Source: Pseudomonadota bacterium (GTDB lineage Bacteria > Hydrothermota > 32-111 > QNBC01). From it: a stretch of 5,491 nucleotides of DNA. Every line of letters begins with the position of its first letter. Position 1 is the stretch's first letter. The position numbers and the translations under genes were made by a program. The notes beneath the pieces were generated by a model. The model saw only the letters and a list, made by a program, of their open reading frames with translations. It did not search any database and was not told the DNA's origin. The DNA lies in the NCBI GenBank assembly GCA_011682715.1, contig JAACEC010000072.1, positions 1-5,491 of the forward strand, given 5' to 3'. Of the stretch, positions 5,213-5,491 are shown in pieces.

Positions 5213-5491
5213 TTAGATGGTATGTTTCAATAATGCTATATTTTCCACATGGAACGTTTGCGGGAATAGATCAAAGGGTTGAATGGTTTCACATTTATAA
5301 TTCCCTGTGGATATAAATCTGTCCAAATCTCTTACAAGTGTTTGAGGATTACACGATATGTAAACAATCCTCTCTGGTTTTCTCCTTATTATTTCCCTTA
5401 TCACTCCGTCTGTAAGCCCCTTTTTAGGCGGGTCTATAATTACTTTATTGAATTTTATCTTCCTGTTTTTTGTTAGCACATCTTCGATATC
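5213..5491 (-). CDS. rlmD: 23S rRNA (uracil-C5)-methyltransferase, RlmD/TrmA family, C-terminal part
   Basis: The last 92 codons of a SAM-dependent RNA uracil-C5 methyltransferase, open to the right edge. The reading frame continues four codons upstream of the GTG at 5479 (DIED), so that GTG is internal and the true start is outside the window. Numbering from the edge: DPPKKGL (20-26) is the motif IV-like loop of the family; YISCNPQTLVRDL (44-56) contains the catalytic cysteine C47 that attacks C6 of uracil; FPQTFHVENIALL (76-88) contains E83, the general base. It ends with TAA at 5215-5213. The motifs fit RlmD/RlmCD best, but TrmA-type tRNA methyltransferases share them, so the exact target is open. 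It acts on RNA in the cytoplasm and has no functional link to the antiporter operon that I can see. Confidence 0.9.
   Translation of the reverse strand, partial: DIEDVLTKNRKIKFNKVIIDPPKKGLTDGVIREIIRRKPERIVYISCNPQTLVRDLDRFISTGNYKCETIQPFDLFPQTFHVENIALLKHTI

Noticed and set aside
5477..5479. GTG at 5479 as the methyltransferase start
   Set aside because: The frame stays open to the window edge, and the family needs several hundred residues before this point, so the GTG is an internal valine codon.

Overview
This looks like chromosomal DNA from a low-GC bacterium, probably an anaerobe. The grounds are a bacterial RlmD/TrmA-type rRNA methyltransferase, a textbook TTGACA/17 bp/TATATA promoter, Shine-Dalgarno sequences before most genes, and a gene order known from membrane-bound hydrogenase (Mbh/Mbx/Mbs) and Mrp antiporter modules. 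Thermotogota or an anaerobic Firmicutes-like lineage would fit, but the sequence does not settle it. Every gene I can support lies on the minus strand; the plus-strand open frames are shadows.

Layout, in the direction of transcription (right to left). (1) 5491-5213: the 3' end of an rRNA/tRNA uracil-C5 methyltransferase gene, cut by the window edge. (2) 5212-5021: a 192 bp intergenic region with a strong sigma70-type promoter and a leader of about 95 nt. (3) 5020-1: a tightly packed operon of eight membrane-protein genes with ATGA overlaps or gaps of a few bases: MrpE (MbhA-like), MrpF (MbhB-like), MrpG (MbhC-like), a stand-alone DUF4040 protein (MbhD-like), a fused MbhE+MnhB protein, MrpC (MbhG-like), an MrpD-type antiporter subunit (MbhH-like), and a second, different NuoL/M/N-type antiporter subunit that runs off the left edge.

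Together these genes encode the ion-translocating membrane arm of a multisubunit Na+/H+ antiporter-like complex. In classical stand-alone Mrp systems, MrpA is one large protein whose C-terminus carries the DUF4040 and MbhE segments. Here no fused MrpA is present, DUF4040 is separate, and two antiporter-like subunits follow each other. That arrangement resembles the Mbx/Mbs type of group 4 hydrogenase-related complexes (A-B-C-D-E/F-G-H-H'). If so, the NuoH-, NuoB-, NuoC/D- and NuoI-like subunits should lie just beyond position 1. This is a prediction; a catalytic-module-free Mrp-like antiporter is the alternative.

The most unusual sequence feature is in the MrpD-type subunit. It keeps the TM5 Glu and the distal Lys residues but has Glu and Thr where the TM7 and TM8 lysines of the proton channel normally sit. 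The neighbouring second antiporter subunit keeps both lysines. I see no mobile elements, CRISPR arrays, RNA genes or convincing terminators.
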